From positions 372,001 to 436,000 of the forward strand of contig NZ_BMJT01000001.1 in assembly GCF_014643595.1 (NCBI RefSeq): a DNA stretch of 64,000 nt, written 5' to 3'. The notes below the pieces were generated by a model, which was not told the DNA's origin, did no database searches, and saw only the letters and a list, made by a program, of their open reading frames with translations. This stretch comes from Lysinibacillus alkalisoli. GTDB lineage: Bacteria; Bacillota; Bacilli; Bacillales_A; Planococcaceae. This document shows, in pieces, positions 37,882 to 48,039 of this stretch (its first letter is position 1; every line of letters starts with the position of its first letter). The position numbers were made by a program, and so were the translations under genes.

Positions 37882-38950
37882 TCGACTCCAAGCAGTAGAA
37901 GATCGTTATGAACGTTTAAATGAGTTACTAAGTGACCCTGATATTGTAAGTGATAGTAAGAAACTACGCGAATACTCAAAAGAACAATCTGATATTCAAG
38001 AAACCGTAGAGGCGTATCGTGAATATAAAGATGTCAAACAACAATTAGCAGATACACGTGAAATGCTAGATGAAAAATTAGATGCTGATATGCGTGAGAT
38101 GGTGAAAGAAGAATTTAACGACTTAAATCATCAAGTAACAGCATTAGAAGAACGATTACGAATGCTATTAATTCCTAAAGATCCTAATGATAATAAAAAC
38201 GTTATTATGGAGATTCGTGGGGCAGCTGGTGGCGAAGAAGCCGCTTTATTTGCAGGTAACCTCTTCCGCATGTACTCGCGTTATGCGGAGGCACATGGTT
38301 GGAAAATTGATATAATGGATGCCAATGCAACAGGTATGGGTGGCTATAAAGAGATTGTTTTTATGATTAATGGACAAGGTGCTTATTCTAAATTTAAATA
38401 TGAAAACGGCGCCCATCGTGTGCAACGTGTGCCAGAAACCGAATCATCAGGCCGTATTCATACCTCAACAGCTACAGTAGCCTGTTTACCAGAAGTAGAG
38501 GAAGTGGATGTCGAGATTCATGAAAAAGATATTCGTGTTGATACATTCGCCTCTTCAGGCGCTGGTGGGCAATCAGTAAATACTACGATGTCAGCTGTGC
38601 GTATGACCCATTTACCAACAGGTGTTGTAGTGTCAATGCAAGATGAACGTTCACAAATTAAAAACAGAGAAAAGGCTATGAAAATTTTACGTGCACGTGT
38701 AGCAGATATGTATATGCAAGAGGCGCAAAGCGAATATGACTCTGTTCGTAAATCAGCAGTAGGTACAGGAGACCGTTCAGAGCGTATTCGTACATATAAC
38801 TACCCTCAAAACCGTGTTACAGACCACCGCATTGGTTTAACGATTCAAAAGCTTGACCAAATTATGGAGGGCAAGTTGGATGAGGTTATTGACGCACTAA
38901 CTTTAGAAGAACAAGCATCAAAGCTTGAGAAGCTAAATGAGGATGCGTAA
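37874..38950 (+). CDS. prfA: Peptide chain release factor 1
   Basis: It recognises UAA/UAG stops and hydrolyses peptidyl-tRNA; 358 residues. The GGQ catalytic motif lies in [10 protein letters not shown] (near 235) and the codon-recognition region includes [12 protein letters not shown]. It overlaps tdk by 8 bases and prmC by 14, so the three are a coupled unit. PrmC, encoded next, methylates this GGQ glutamine. Confidence 0.97.
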   Translation: MFDRLQAVEDRYERLNELLSDPDIVSDSKKLREYSKEQSDIQETVEAYREYKDVKQQLADTREMLDEKLDADMREMVKEEFNDLNHQVTALEERLRMLLIPKDPNDNKNVIMEIRGAAGGEEAALFAGNLFRMYSRYAEAHGWKIDIMDANATGMGGYKEIVFMINGQGAYSKFKYENGAHRVQRVPETESSGRIHTSTATVACLPEVEEVDVEIHEKDIRVDTFASSGAGGQSVNTTMSAVRMTHLPTGVVVSMQDERSQIKNREKAMKILRARVADMYMQEAQSEYDSVRKSAVGTGDRSERIRTYNYPQNRVTDHRIGLTIQKLDQIMEGKLDEVIDALTLEEQASKLEKLNEDA

Positions 38951-39794
38951 AGAAGCATATGAGGCCCTTGAATGGGCTTCTTCTTTTTTAAAGCAATATG
39001 GACGTGAAGAAAATGCGGCTCGTCTTATTATGCAACATGTAAAAAAGTGTAGTTATTCAGAGTTAGTAATGCATATGTATGAAGATTTAACCTATGTTGA
39101 GTGGATGGAGTTTCAAGCGTTAGTAAAAGAGCATGCGTCAGGTAGACCTGTACAATATTGTATTGGTTATGAGGAGTTTTATGGTAGAAAATTTACTGTG
39201 AATGAATCTGTGTTAATCCCTCGTACAGAAACGGAGGAACTTGTCTATTATGCCTTACAAAAAATTGAGCGTATGTTTGGTCAAGAGCCAGTAACACTTG
39301 TTGATATTGGTACAGGTAGTGGTGCTATCGCAGTAACAATGAAATTAGAGGCACCACAGTTACAAGTGACAGCTACCGATTTATCAGAACGTGCGCTAGA
39401 AGTCGCGATATACAATGCTAATAAATTACAAGCAGATATTAATTTTGGGTTAGGGGACTTAACAGAGCCAATCAACCATAAAAAGTGGGATATATTATTA
39501 GCGAACCCTCCTTATATTGCGTTTGACGAATTGCCATTGATGTCTGATTTAGTGTTGGAGCATGAGCCACATAATGCGCTTTTTGCAGCAGAAGATGGTT
39601 TGCAATTGTATCGCCGTCTAGCACAAGAGGCACAACAATGCATGAATGAGAAAGCGCTCATTGGTGTGGAGATTGGTTATAAACAAGGTCAGGCGGTAGC
39701 ACAGTTATTTCAAGAGAGCTTTCCTGGCGCAACTATAACGATACAAAAAGACTTAAACGGAAAAGAACGCATGGTATTTTGTGAAATAGTATAG
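38937..39794 (+). CDS. prmC: Release factor glutamine methyltransferase
   Basis: An N5-glutamine methyltransferase of 285 residues that modifies the GGQ motif of release factors. A helical N-terminal domain precedes the SAM-binding motif [15 protein letters not shown] (about 120-134) and the catalytic LLANPPYIA. ATGs at 38937 and 38943 are both possible starts. In B. subtilis spoIIR lies downstream; here only 67 bases with DnaA boxes separate it from ywlC. Confidence 0.94.
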   Translation: MRMRKEAYEALEWASSFLKQYGREENAARLIMQHVKKCSYSELVMHMYEDLTYVEWMEFQALVKEHASGRPVQYCIGYEEFYGRKFTVNESVLIPRTETEELVYYALQKIERMFGQEPVTLVDIGTGSGAIAVTMKLEAPQLQVTATDLSERALEVAIYNANKLQADINFGLGDLTEPINHKKWDILLANPPYIAFDELPLMSDLVLEHEPHNALFAAEDGLQLYRRLAQEAQQCMNEKALIGVEIGYKQGQAVAQLFQESFPGATITIQKDLNGKERMVFCEIV

Positions 39795-39836
39795 TTATAC
39801 ACAATTTTCAGAAACTTATGCACAGCTTGTGGATAA
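39795..39836. promoter_or_regulatory. Cluster of three DnaA boxes upstream of ywlC
   Basis: TTATACACA (39795-39803) and TTATGCACA (39816-39824) on the plus strand, and TTATCCACA (perfect consensus) on the minus strand at 39828-39836. Three boxes fit within 42 bases between prmC and ywlC. From memory, the ywlC upstream region is also a DnaA-bound site in B. subtilis. Confidence 0.75.
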
Positions 39837-39861
39837 CAAAAGCATAAAGGAGGGATTACAC

Positions 39862-40878
39862 TTGCTGACAACAATAGTATCTGTGGATCATGATGGTGAT
39901 AACCATTTGACTTATGCACAAGCTGTAAGTGCATTGCAGGCTGGTGAAGTAGTTGCATTCCCTACTGAAACGGTGTATGGATTAGGTGCAGTTGCTACCA
40001 ATGAAACAGCTGTAGCAAAAATCTTTCAAGCGAAGGGACGTCCATCAGATAACCCTTTAATTGTACACATTGGCGAAGCAAAAGCAGTAGCGCAATATGC
40101 TGAGCATATCCCTTTAGTGGCACAACAATGTATGGAGGCTTTTTGGCCAGGAGCATTAACCTTAATTGTAAAAGCAAAACCAAATATATTTGCTACCAAT
40201 GTGACAGCAGGATTAGCGACAGTTGGTATACGTATGCCCAATCACCCTGTCGCATTATCTCTATTACAAAAGACAGGGTTACCAATAGCGGCACCAAGTG
40301 CGAATCGCAGTGGTAAGCCAAGTCCAACAAAAGCTGAGCATGTGTATCACGATCTTAAAGGACAAATCCCTCTAATTATAGATGGTGGAGCAACAGGCAT
40401 TGGTTTAGAGTCAACTGTACTAGATGTGACACAAACACCACCAATCATACTACGACCAGGTGGTGTGACAAAAGAGATGTTGCAGGCGGTTATTGGCGAA
40501 GTGCATGAAGCAACATTAACAGATGTAAAAGACGCACCACGTGCGCCTGGTATGAAGTATACACATTATTCACCAGAGGCGCCTGTATATGTAACAACGT
40601 TAGAAGACCACGCATTGCAAGAAATGATTATTATGCATCAAACGCAACACGAAAAGGTAGCGTTATTAGCGATGTCACCAACATCGTTACAAGCAAATTA
40701 TGTGTATGATTTAGGAAATACCATCGAGGCTATGTCTATTAAGCTTTATGATGCGTTACGCGCTTGTGATCAAACAGATGCTACAATGATTATTGTAAGG
40801 GCTGTACCGTTACAAGGTGTGGGGAAAGCGATTATGAATCGACTGGAAAAAGCAGCTGGTGGGAATCGATTAATTTAA
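39862..40878 (+). CDS. ywlC: Threonylcarbamoyl-AMP synthase (Sua5/YwlC)
   Basis: It makes threonylcarbamoyl-adenylate for the t6A37 modification of ANN-decoding tRNAs; 338 residues. The start is taken as TTG 39862, about 9 bases after AAAGGAGGG; the longer frame back to 39829 overlaps a DnaA box. The YrdC domain is seen as AFPTETVYGLGAVATN, KGRPSDNPLIVHI and APSANRSGKPSPT. The Sua5 C-terminal domain follows RAPGMKYTHYSPEAPVYV. The DnaA boxes overlap its likely promoter. Confidence 0.94.
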   Translation: MLTTIVSVDHDGDNHLTYAQAVSALQAGEVVAFPTETVYGLGAVATNETAVAKIFQAKGRPSDNPLIVHIGEAKAVAQYAEHIPLVAQQCMEAFWPGALTLIVKAKPNIFATNVTAGLATVGIRMPNHPVALSLLQKTGLPIAAPSANRSGKPSPTKAEHVYHDLKGQIPLIIDGGATGIGLESTVLDVTQTPPIILRPGGVTKEMLQAVIGEVHEATLTDVKDAPRAPGMKYTHYSPEAPVYVTTLEDHALQEMIIMHQTQHEKVALLAMSPTSLQANYVYDLGNTIEAMSIKLYDALRACDQTDATMIIVRAVPLQGVGKAIMNRLEKAAGGNRLI

Positions 40879-40891
40879 TAATAAGCCGTTT

Positions 40892-40933
40892 AAAACACTA
40901 AGTACATTTTAAAAGATGGCTTAGTGTTTTTTT
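40892..40933 (+). terminator. Rho-independent terminator after ywlC
   Basis: AAAACACTAAG (40892-40902) pairs with CTTAGTGTTTT (40920-40930), continuing into a T run. Confidence 0.82.
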
Positions 40934-41063
40934 ATAGCTATAGGTAAAAAATACGATGATTCATTTTGTGTTTAGTCCATAAGTTATAAGAAGTGACAAT
41001 TGATAAAAATTTCATTACAATTAAGCAAAGCGCATAATTTTTGCTACTTAGGAGGCTATAAAT

Positions 41064-41498
41064 ATGAATATTTATTTTGTTTGCACAGGGAATACATGTC
41101 GCAGTCCAATGGCAGCGGCTATTTTATCTCATAAAAATGTATCACATATCGCGGTGAGATCATCAGGTATTTTTGCTACACCAGGAGCGGATATGAGTGA
41201 ACATGCTAAACAAACGTTAGCCGAAAATAAGATGAATACAGCACATGCAGCTACTAATGTCACAATGGAAGATATGCAGTGGGCTGATCTTGTCTTAACT
41301 ATGACAGAGGGGCATAAACAAGCTTTATTACAGATGTATCCTGAACAAGCAGATAAAATATTTCGCTTATATGAGTATGTAGAAGCTCCTATGCAAGATG
41401 TATACGACCCTTATGGTGGAGATTTAGCGACATATCAAGCCACATTTCAAGCGTTAGAGCAAGCAATACAATCAATCATCAATAAACTTGAGGAGTGA
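41064..41498 (+). CDS. ywlE: Low-molecular-weight protein phosphatase (YwlE, probable protein-arginine phosphatase)
   Basis: A 144-residue phosphatase with the active-site loop VCTGNTCRS (Cys about 7 to Arg) and the general-acid DPYGG near the C-terminus. The Thr between Gly-Asn and the second Cys (GNTCRS) is the residue linked to arginine-phosphatase specificity in B. subtilis YwlE, which counteracts McsB. The substrate is inferred from that similarity and from location. Confidence 0.9.
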   Translation: MNIYFVCTGNTCRSPMAAAILSHKNVSHIAVRSSGIFATPGADMSEHAKQTLAENKMNTAHAATNVTMEDMQWADLVLTMTEGHKQALLQMYPEQADKIFRLYEYVEAPMQDVYDPYGGDLATYQATFQALEQAIQSIINKLEE

Positions 41499-41503
41499 AT
41501 GTT

Positions 41504-42787
41504 ATGCAACATCGGAAAACAACATTTGGCATTGCTAAAAAATTAGTCTTATTTGTAGGTATATTAGCGATTGTGACATATTCAACAAGTTTCGTATTTA
41601 TTGAATATATTCACCCTACGTTTTTTGCTAATTATAGTCGCATTTGGTTTGAGGTTTTAACATTTGGTTTAGGTATTATATGGTCGTGCATTTTAGCGGC
41701 TTTATTTAGTGGTGTTTTAGTAAAGCCATTACATAAGCTAGAGGAAGCTGTTACATATGCGGCAGAAGGTACTATTAGTCGGGAATTTGAAGTGCCACAA
41801 TCTCAAGATGAAATACATGCTGTAGGTGAAGCCTTTAATGATATGTTGGTCAATATGCGCACGATTGTAGGTGGCATTGAGCAAAACTTTTCTGCTACGG
41901 CGACAACCGTCGAACATTTATCAACACAAGCAACCGTCTCAACGGAGAGTGCACAAGGTATTTCTCTAACGATTGACCATATTTCACAAGGGGCTGAGGC
42001 ATCAGCTAATGCTGTGCAAAGTATGGCAGAGTCTATGGAAGAAGCTAGAGAGACAGCTATTCATGTGAACGAGCGAGTAGTGTCAGCTAATGAACAAGCA
42101 GAAAACCTCATCCTTCAATTACAGAGTGCGACAAAAGCCATTCAACAACTGACAGAGGGGATTCAAAACATGGCCACACGTAGTGATGAGTCTTTACAAC
42201 GTGTCCAGCAGTTAGAGCATAATGCTAATGATGTAGGTAAAGTCATACAACTAGTGGGAACGATTGCAGAACAAACCAACTTATTAGCCTTAAATGCTTC
42301 GATTGAGGCCGCAAGAGCAGGCGATCATGGTAAAGGATTTGCAGTAGTCGCAGAAGAAGTACGCACATTGGCAGACCAAAGCGCAGTAGCGGTTAAAGAT
42401 ACGTCTCAATTAATTCAAGTCATGCAAGAACATGTTGAGAGCGTTGGGCGTGAGATTAGAGCCCAAGTGACCTTTGCTAATGATGAAGTAGGACGCGTTA
42501 CAGAAACGACACGTGCAGTCGAAACAGTTGTCAGCGCGATTTACACTATCGCAGAAACAACGAAACAAGTATCAACTGACATGCAACAACAATTATTAAG
42601 CATTGAACAAACGACGAGACAATCACAAGATGTGGCAGCAATTGCTGAGGAGACTTCAGCCGGTGCACAAGAGGTGAGAGGTCGTGCAGAAGAACAATTA
42701 TATGCTATGAATGCGATTGAACAGTCCACGCATGAATTGCAAGCACAAGCACAACAATTATATGAAATGATTAAGCGATTTAGCTAA
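41504..42787 (+). CDS. Methyl-accepting chemotaxis protein with minimal sensory domain
   Basis: A chemoreceptor of 427 residues. ATG 41504 fits AGGAG 8 bases upstream. Two membrane helices (about 12-33 and 45-68) are separated by only about 12 outside residues, so there is no ligand-binding domain of normal size. A HAMP region follows (about 68-120), then a long coiled-coil signalling domain with the tip [37 protein letters not shown]. It may sense membrane state, redox or an internal cue. It overlaps the ywlE region, an insertion relative to B. subtilis. Confidence 0.9.
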   Translation: MQHRKTTFGIAKKLVLFVGILAIVTYSTSFVFIEYIHPTFFANYSRIWFEVLTFGLGIIWSCILAALFSGVLVKPLHKLEEAVTYAAEGTISREFEVPQSQDEIHAVGEAFNDMLVNMRTIVGGIEQNFSATATTVEHLSTQATVSTESAQGISLTIDHISQGAEASANAVQSMAESMEEARETAIHVNERVVSANEQAENLILQLQSATKAIQQLTEGIQNMATRSDESLQRVQQLEHNANDVGKVIQLVGTIAEQTNLLALNASIEAARAGDHGKGFAVVAEEVRTLADQSAVAVKDTSQLIQVMQEHVESVGREIRAQVTFANDEVGRVTETTRAVETVVSAIYTIAETTKQVSTDMQQQLLSIEQTTRQSQDVAAIAEETSAGAQEVRGRAEEQLYAMNAIEQSTHELQAQAQQLYEMIKRFS

Positions 42788-42791
42788 AGTG

Positions 42792-42824
42792 AAAGTTGCC
42801 AAGTACAAAGGCAACTTTTTTATT
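42792..42824 (+). terminator. Rho-independent terminator after the chemoreceptor gene
   Basis: AAAGTTGCC (42792-42800) pairs with GGCAACTTT (42810-42818), followed by T residues. Confidence 0.85.
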
Positions 42825-43065
42825 TTACCTGCTAGACTATCTCTCTTGAATTTAGAAGGAGTAAAGCAAATAGCGTAAAATAATGGTTTTTAGACATTTA
42901 TAAACGTTTAAAAAAGACTAAAAGGTGAACGATAAAAATAACTATAGACAAATCATTCGTATTTGGGTATGATTTGAATCATATCACAACAAATAAATTA
43001 CGTGCTTTTCCTCTCTCAAAAATGGTAAACTGTTGATGACAATATATCGAAAAGAGGGAGCCAAT

Positions 43066-43515
43066 TTGAAAGTAGCAATTTCTTCAGATCACGGTGGTAA
43101 TAATTTAAGAAAAGAGATTATCACATTATTAGATGAACTAAATATTAGCTATGAGGATTTCGGTCCTAAAAATGACGATTCTGTAGATTATCCAGATTAT
43201 GCAAAACCAGTAGCAGAAGGTGTAGCGAGCGGCAACTTTGATCGTGGCATTTTAATTTGTGGCACAGGTATTGGTATGTCTATTGCAGCCAATAAAGTAA
43301 AAGGGATTCGTTGCGCATTAGTCCATGATGTCTTTAGTGCAGAGGCAACGCGTCAACATAACGATTCTAATGTTTTAGCAATGGGTGAGCGAGTAGTTGG
43401 GGCTGGGTTAGCACGCATGGTTGCCAAAACATGGTTAGAGACAGCGTTTGAGGGTGGCCGTCACGAACGTCGTGTAAATAAGCTATGTAGTTTAGATTTA
43501 TCAAGAGGTGAGTAA
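43066..43515 (+). CDS. rpiB: Ribose-5-phosphate isomerase B
   Basis: It interconverts ribose-5-phosphate and ribulose-5-phosphate; 149 residues from TTG 43066, which follows AGAGGGAG, with the protein starting MKVAISSDHGG as in the family. Catalytic Cys lies in ILICGTGIGMSIAANK, and GIRCALVHDVFSA and HNDSNVLAMGERV are signatures. A longer upstream start (43033) would precede the ribosome-binding site and is rejected. Confidence 0.94.
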   Translation: MKVAISSDHGGNNLRKEIITLLDELNISYEDFGPKNDDSVDYPDYAKPVAEGVASGNFDRGILICGTGIGMSIAANKVKGIRCALVHDVFSAEATRQHNDSNVLAMGERVVGAGLARMVAKTWLETAFEGGRHERRVNKLCSLDLSRGE

Positions 43516-43516
43516 A

Positions 43517-44059
43517 TTGCTGAAAACAGAAATTCAGCAATTGTTGCACGAAGTTGAGGAGCAAGTAGTTTTACAACCGCATACATTCTTTGTAGTAGGT
43601 TGCTCCACATCTGAAATTATTGGTCAGAAAATTGGAACAGCTGGCGTTGAAGAAATCGCTGCTGAACTTTTTGAACCGCTGCAACAATTTGCGAGAAAAC
43701 ATCAGTTGTATTTAGCTTTTCAAGGTTGTGAACATATTAATCGTGCCCTAACTATTGAACGGGAAGCGATGTCTATGACAAAACACTACTTAGAAGAAGT
43801 ATCTGTAGTTCCTGTACGTACAGCAGGTGGTGCGATGTCAGCTTATGCCTATCGCCAATTTAAAAATCCTGTAGTAGTCGAGCATATTACAGCACATGCA
43901 GGCATTGATATTGGTCAAACATTAATTGGTATGCACATTAAACACGTCGCTGTTCCAGTACGCACAAACATTAAAAAAATTGGTGAAGCATATCTTACAG
44001 TAGCAACAACGCGTCCAAAACTTATCGGTGGCGAGCGCGCAACATATAGCATAAATTAG
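43517..44059 (+). CDS. ywlG: YwlG-like DUF436 protein
   Basis: A conserved protein of about 180 residues in the DUF436 (TIGR01440) family. TTG 43517 has AAGAGGTG 6 bases upstream; GTG 43508 lies inside that site. [29 protein letters not shown] and [12 protein letters not shown] are typical. Always beside glyA and rpiB in Bacillales; biochemical role not established. Confidence 0.88.
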   Translation: MLKTEIQQLLHEVEEQVVLQPHTFFVVGCSTSEIIGQKIGTAGVEEIAAELFEPLQQFARKHQLYLAFQGCEHINRALTIEREAMSMTKHYLEEVSVVPVRTAGGAMSAYAYRQFKNPVVVEHITAHAGIDIGQTLIGMHIKHVAVPVRTNIKKIGEAYLTVATTRPKLIGGERATYSIN

Positions 44060-44073
44060 GAGGCTGTCATACA

Positions 44074-45315
44074 ATGGCATACGAAAAATTAGCAGTACAA
44101 GACAAAGCAGTTTTAGATGGTATTTTAGCGGAGAAAAAACGTCAACAAGACAATATCGAGCTTATTGCTTCTGAAAACTTTGTATCTGAAGCTGTTATGG
44201 AAGCACAAGGCTCAGAACTAACAAATAAATATGCGGAAGGTTACCCTGGTAAACGTTACTACGGTGGCTGTGAGCATGTAGATGTAGTGGAAAATATTGC
44301 ACGTGACCGCATAAAAGAAATCTTTGGTGCTGAATATGCAAACGTACAACCACACTCTGGTGCACAAGCAAATATGGCTGTATATAATGCTATTTTAAAA
44401 CCTGGTGATACAGTATTAGGTATGAATTTATCACACGGTGGTCACTTAACACATGGCTCGCCAGTTAACTTCTCAGGTGAATTATATAATTTCGTAGAGT
44501 ATGGTGTGACAGAAGATACAAATGTGATTGACTATGAAGATGTACGTCAAAAAGCACTTGAACATAAACCTAAATTAATCGTTGCAGGTGCATCTGCTTA
44601 TCCACGTGAAATTGATTTTGCGAAGTTCCGCGAGATTGCAGATGAAGTTGAAGCTTACTTTATGGTAGATATGGCGCATATCGCAGGTTTAGTAGCTGCT
44701 GGCGAACACCCATCACCAGTACCATATGCGGACTTTGTTACATCAACAACACATAAAACATTACGTGGCCCACGCGGTGGTTTAATTTTAGCATCTGCAC
44801 AATGGGAGAAAGCGTTAAATAAATCTGTTTTCCCTGGTATTCAAGGTGGCCCATTAATGCATGTCATTGCGGCTAAAGCTGTAGCATTTGGTGAAGTACT
44901 ACAACCTGAGTTTAAAACATATGCTAAACAACTAAAAGCAAATGCTAAAGCGCTAGGTGAAACATTACAAGCTGAAGGTGTTGACATCGTTTCAGGTGGT
45001 ACAGATAATCACTTATTATTGCTAAATGTTAAATCATTAGGCTTAACTGGTAAAGTAGCAGAGCACGCTCTAGATGAGGTAGGCATTACAACAAACAAAA
45101 ACACAATCCCATATGATACAGAATCACCATTCGTAACATCGGGCGTTCGTGTTGGTACACCAGCTGTTACAACTCGTGGCTTTAAAGAGGAAGACATGAA
45201 AGAAGTGGGTGCTATTATTGCATTAGTATTGAAAAATCCAGAAGATGAAGCAACAAAAGAAGAAGCTAAAAAACGTGTTGCAGCATTAACAGCAAAACAT
45301 CCATTGTATGCATAA
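44074..45315 (+). CDS. glyA: Serine hydroxymethyltransferase
   Basis: A PLP enzyme of 413 residues converting serine to glycine while loading one-carbon units on tetrahydrofolate. The PLP Lys lies in [26 protein letters not shown] and [14 protein letters not shown] mark the N-terminal part. An AGGAGG site precedes the ATG, 14 bases after ywlG. Confidence 0.97.
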   Translation: MAYEKLAVQDKAVLDGILAEKKRQQDNIELIASENFVSEAVMEAQGSELTNKYAEGYPGKRYYGGCEHVDVVENIARDRIKEIFGAEYANVQPHSGAQANMAVYNAILKPGDTVLGMNLSHGGHLTHGSPVNFSGELYNFVEYGVTEDTNVIDYEDVRQKALEHKPKLIVAGASAYPREIDFAKFREIADEVEAYFMVDMAHIAGLVAAGEHPSPVPYADFVTSTTHKTLRGPRGGLILASAQWEKALNKSVFPGIQGGPLMHVIAAKAVAFGEVLQPEFKTYAKQLKANAKALGETLQAEGVDIVSGGTDNHLLLLNVKSLGLTGKVAEHALDEVGITTNKNTIPYDTESPFVTSGVRVGTPAVTTRGFKEEDMKEVGAIIALVLKNPEDEATKEEAKKRVAALTAKHPLYA

Positions 45316-45356
45316 TCCAATGCACATATAAGTTTAGATCATAACGTATTCTAACG

Positions 45357-45397
45357 AGTGGTAAAGGGGCGATTGATAACCCTTTGCCACTTTTTTA
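45357..45397 (+). terminator. Rho-independent terminator after glyA
   Basis: A 12-bp stem (45357-45368 with 45380-45391, one G-T pair) is followed by TTTTTT. Confidence 0.88.
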
Positions 45398-45550
45398 GTG
45401 TTATGATTCATTGGAGTTAAAGGGTTATGTTGCATAAAAAAGGATATAATGAAGAGCGGTATCGCCATTTTATTTTGCTATGGTGTGCGCCTATTTTTCA
45501 CAAAGAAAACCAAAAAGGGATAAGAGTTTTAATAAAACTTGAAACAACGT

Positions 45551-45579
45551 TTAAAAACAGCTGTACTTTCTGTTATACT
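45551..45579 (+). promoter_or_regulatory. Candidate upp promoter with extended -10
   Basis: TGTTATACT at 45571-45579 is an extended -10 element (TG-N-TATACT); the -35 (TTAAAA, 45551-45556) is poor. The start codon is 45 bases downstream. Confidence 0.45.
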
Positions 45580-45623
45580 TATTGGGATAAAAAAGTCATT
45601 CAAATAGTTAGGAGAGACTCATA

Positions 45624-46253
45624 ATGAGCAAAGTATACGTATTTGACCATCCATTAATTCAACATAAACTAACATACATTCGTGATATTAACACAGGTAC
45701 AAAAGAATTTCGCGAGCTAGTTGATGAAGTAGCGACACTAATGGCCTTTGAAATCACACGTGATTTACCATTAGAAGACAAAACAATTGAAACACCTGTG
45801 ACAAAAATGACATCAAAAATCTTATCTGGTAAAAAGATTGGTATTGTACCTATATTACGTGCAGGGATTGGCATGGTAGAAGGTGTATTGAAGTTAATTC
45901 CAGCTGCTAAAGTAGGTCATATTGGATTGTATCGTGACCCAGAAACACTTGAACCAGTAGAATATTATGCTAAACTACCAGCAGATGTAGCAGAGCGTGA
46001 ATTTATCGTTGTTGACCCTATGTTAGCAACAGGTGGCTCAGCTATTGAAGCGATCAATTCTTTGAAAAAGCGCGGGGCTGTTAACATTAAATTTATGTGT
46101 TTAATTGCAGCGCCAGAAGGTGTACAAGCATTGCAAGATGCACATAATGATGTAGACGTATACATTGCGGCATTAGATGATAAATTAGATGAACACGGTT
46201 ATATCGTACCTGGCTTAGGTGATGCTGGTGACCGTTTATTCGGCACTAAATAA
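45624..46253 (+). CDS. upp: Uracil phosphoribosyltransferase
   Basis: It salvages uracil to UMP; 209 residues, the normal length. The PRPP loop is [15 protein letters not shown], the uracil-binding end is [21 protein letters not shown], and [13 protein letters not shown] is typical. TAGGAGAG precedes the ATG. It follows glyA and precedes mnaA and the atp operon as in B. subtilis. Confidence 0.96.
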   Translation: MSKVYVFDHPLIQHKLTYIRDINTGTKEFRELVDEVATLMAFEITRDLPLEDKTIETPVTKMTSKILSGKKIGIVPILRAGIGMVEGVLKLIPAAKVGHIGLYRDPETLEPVEYYAKLPADVAEREFIVVDPMLATGGSAIEAINSLKKRGAVNIKFMCLIAAPEGVQALQDAHNDVDVYIAALDDKLDEHGYIVPGLGDAGDRLFGTK

Positions 46254-46352
46254 AACAAATAAAGGAGTGAGATTTATAGTAGGCATTGGCTCAACTATAC
46301 TTTTCACTCTTTTTCAGTATGGATTTTACTTAATAAAAAAGGTGGTAATGAT

Positions 46353-47462
46353 ATGTTTAAAGTAATGACAATTTTTGGTACAAGGCCAGAAGCGATTAAA
46401 ATGGCTCCTCTTGTTTTAGAATTAGAAAAACATCCAGATAAAATTGAATCAATTGTGACAGTGACTGCACAGCACCGAGAAATGTTAGACCAAGTGTTGG
46501 CAACGTTTAATATTACACCTAATTATGATTTAAATATTATGAAAGACCGCCAAACATTAGTTGATGTGGCAACTTCAGCACTGCAAGGTTTAGATAAAGT
46601 AATGAAGGAAGCACAACCAGATATCGTATTAGTACACGGTGATACAGCAACTACATTTGTTGGTAGCTTGGCTGCATTTTATAACAAAATTGCGATTGGA
46701 CATGTGGAAGCAGGACTGCGTACATGGAATAAATATTCACCATACCCTGAAGAAATGAATCGTCAATTAACAGGTGTTATGGCAGATTTACACTTTGCTC
46801 CAACAGAGATGTCTCGTCAAAATCTCTTAAATGAAAATAAAAATGATGCGACAATTTATGTGACAGGTAATACAGCCATCGACGCTTTACAAACGACAGT
46901 AAATGATGATTACTCACACTCTGTGCTCGATAAAATTGGCGAGGATCGTATGATTTTATTAACAGCGCATCGACGCGAAAATTTAGGCGAGCCTATGCGT
47001 AATATGTTTAAAGCTATCAAACGTTTATTACAAGAGCATGATGATATTCAAGTTGTATATCCTATGCATATGAATCCTGTAGTGCGTGAAACAGCAAATG
47101 ATATTTTAGGTAGTGATGAACGTATTCATCTGATTGAACCGTTAGATATGTATGACTTCCATAACTTCCAAGCAAAATCATATATGATTTTAACTGATTC
47201 AGGCGGTATTCAAGAAGAGGCACCTTCATTAGGTAAGCCTGTACTCGTATTACGTGATACAACTGAGCGACCAGAAGGTATTGAAGCAGGCACACTGAAA
47301 TTAGCAGGCACAGAGGAAGAAACCATTTATCAACTTGCCAAACAATTGTTAGTGGATGAAACGATTTACACAAGTATGGCACATGCGGCTAACCCTTACG
47401 GAGATGGCAAGGCTTCTCAGCGTATTGTACAAGCTTTACTCACACACTTAGAAGGAAAATAA
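46353..47462 (+). CDS. mnaA: UDP-N-acetylglucosamine 2-epimerase (non-hydrolysing)
   Basis: It makes UDP-ManNAc for wall teichoic acid linkage units or secondary wall polymers; 369 residues. FGTRPEAIKMAPLV at the start, EAGLRTWNKYSPYPEEMNRQ, LTAHRRENLG and LTDSGGIQEEAPSLGKPVLVLRD are hallmarks. Since the cell has SLH proteins, its product may serve the pyruvylated polymer that binds them (inference). Confidence 0.95.
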   Translation: MFKVMTIFGTRPEAIKMAPLVLELEKHPDKIESIVTVTAQHREMLDQVLATFNITPNYDLNIMKDRQTLVDVATSALQGLDKVMKEAQPDIVLVHGDTATTFVGSLAAFYNKIAIGHVEAGLRTWNKYSPYPEEMNRQLTGVMADLHFAPTEMSRQNLLNENKNDATIYVTGNTAIDALQTTVNDDYSHSVLDKIGEDRMILLTAHRRENLGEPMRNMFKAIKRLLQEHDDIQVVYPMHMNPVVRETANDILGSDERIHLIEPLDMYDFHNFQAKSYMILTDSGGIQEEAPSLGKPVLVLRDTTERPEGIEAGTLKLAGTEEETIYQLAKQLLVDETIYTSMAHAANPYGDGKASQRIVQALLTHLEGK

Positions 47463-47599
47463 ACCGGTAATGGTTAAGTGAAAATGAGCAAAAGCGAATG
47501 AATTATCGTTAAGCGAAGGTTTTCATTCGTCATCAACAGGAATGTGTCATTATTGACAGACTCCTGTTGAAAATACTTTGTATGTAAGGGCTTTTTATA

Positions 47600-47613
47600 T
47601 GTTATTATATACT
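47600..47613 (+). promoter_or_regulatory. Candidate atp operon promoter (extended -10)
   Basis: TG-T-TATTAT (47600-47608) forms an extended -10, with an overlapping TATACT at 47608-47613. TTGTAT (47578-47583) is the best -35 but has a 19-base spacer. Confidence 0.45.
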
Positions 47614-47651
47614 TTGTGAAGCAACACACAAATTTGTCAACAATTTGACAA
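47614..47651. promoter_or_regulatory. Two tandem Rex-like operators upstream of the atp operon
   Basis: TTGTGAAGCAACACACAA (47614-47631) and TTGTCAACAATTTGACAA (47634-47651) each have the 18-bp Rex layout TTGTGAA-N4-TTCACAA, with 12 of 14 fixed positions matching. The second is a perfect palindrome. They are 20 bp apart centre to centre, on one helical face, and lie at the predicted transcription start, suited to repression by the NADH/NAD sensor Rex. Confidence 0.55.
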
Positions 47652-48039
47652 GAATGTGTAGGGTGTGAAGTTTTTTCTCATTACTAATTGACTTCAAAAA
47701 ACACCTATTGTATGCTTACAAAGGGTATTATTGATGAGGTTTTTTTGTATTTTTAAGCACAGAAAAATCTAATCTTATCAAGTTTCTAACTAGTTGAAAC
47801 AGTTGAAACATTTATGAAACAGCTCGCTTATAGCGTCTGGATTTTTATGTCCAACCGTAGGCGGAAGTTTAGCTAGTAAAACGTATCCCAGCATTTCACA
47901 AAAGATTCTGCATAATAGGGTACATCCACTACTTTACTTCCACACCGCTGGAGTAGATTACTACTCATTTCTGATTTCACTAAGTGGTTATCAAGCTTAC
48001 CCAATTCAACGAAAATTTGATTCAGGAGACGACAGACCA

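Larger units (their letters stand above)
47463..48039 (+). other. Long non-coding region and leader upstream of the ATP synthase operon
   Basis: 577 bases without a supported gene. It holds a hairpin (TCAACAGGA 47533-47541 with TCCTGTTGA 47562-47570, plus an inner TGTCA/TGACA), an extended -10 promoter (47600-47608), two Rex-like palindromes (47614-47651) and roughly 390 bases of leader to atpI. The leader contains T-rich stretches and a tandem GTTGAAACA pair (47793-47810). Confidence 0.6.

Noticed and set aside
45427-45624. A 65-codon plus-strand ORF between glyA and upp
   Set aside because: It has no good ribosome-binding site, runs through the predicted upp promoter and has an unlikely composition (many Cys/Trp/Lys). 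It is treated as chance.
46265-46309. Terminator after upp (GAGTGA/TCACTC)
   Set aside because: The stem is only 6 bp with a loop of more than 30 bases; it is too weak to call despite the T run.
47793-47810. Tandem GTTGAAACA pair as a CRISPR-like or integration repeat
   Set aside because: There are only two 9-base copies with no spacers; it is more likely a chance or regulatory repeat.
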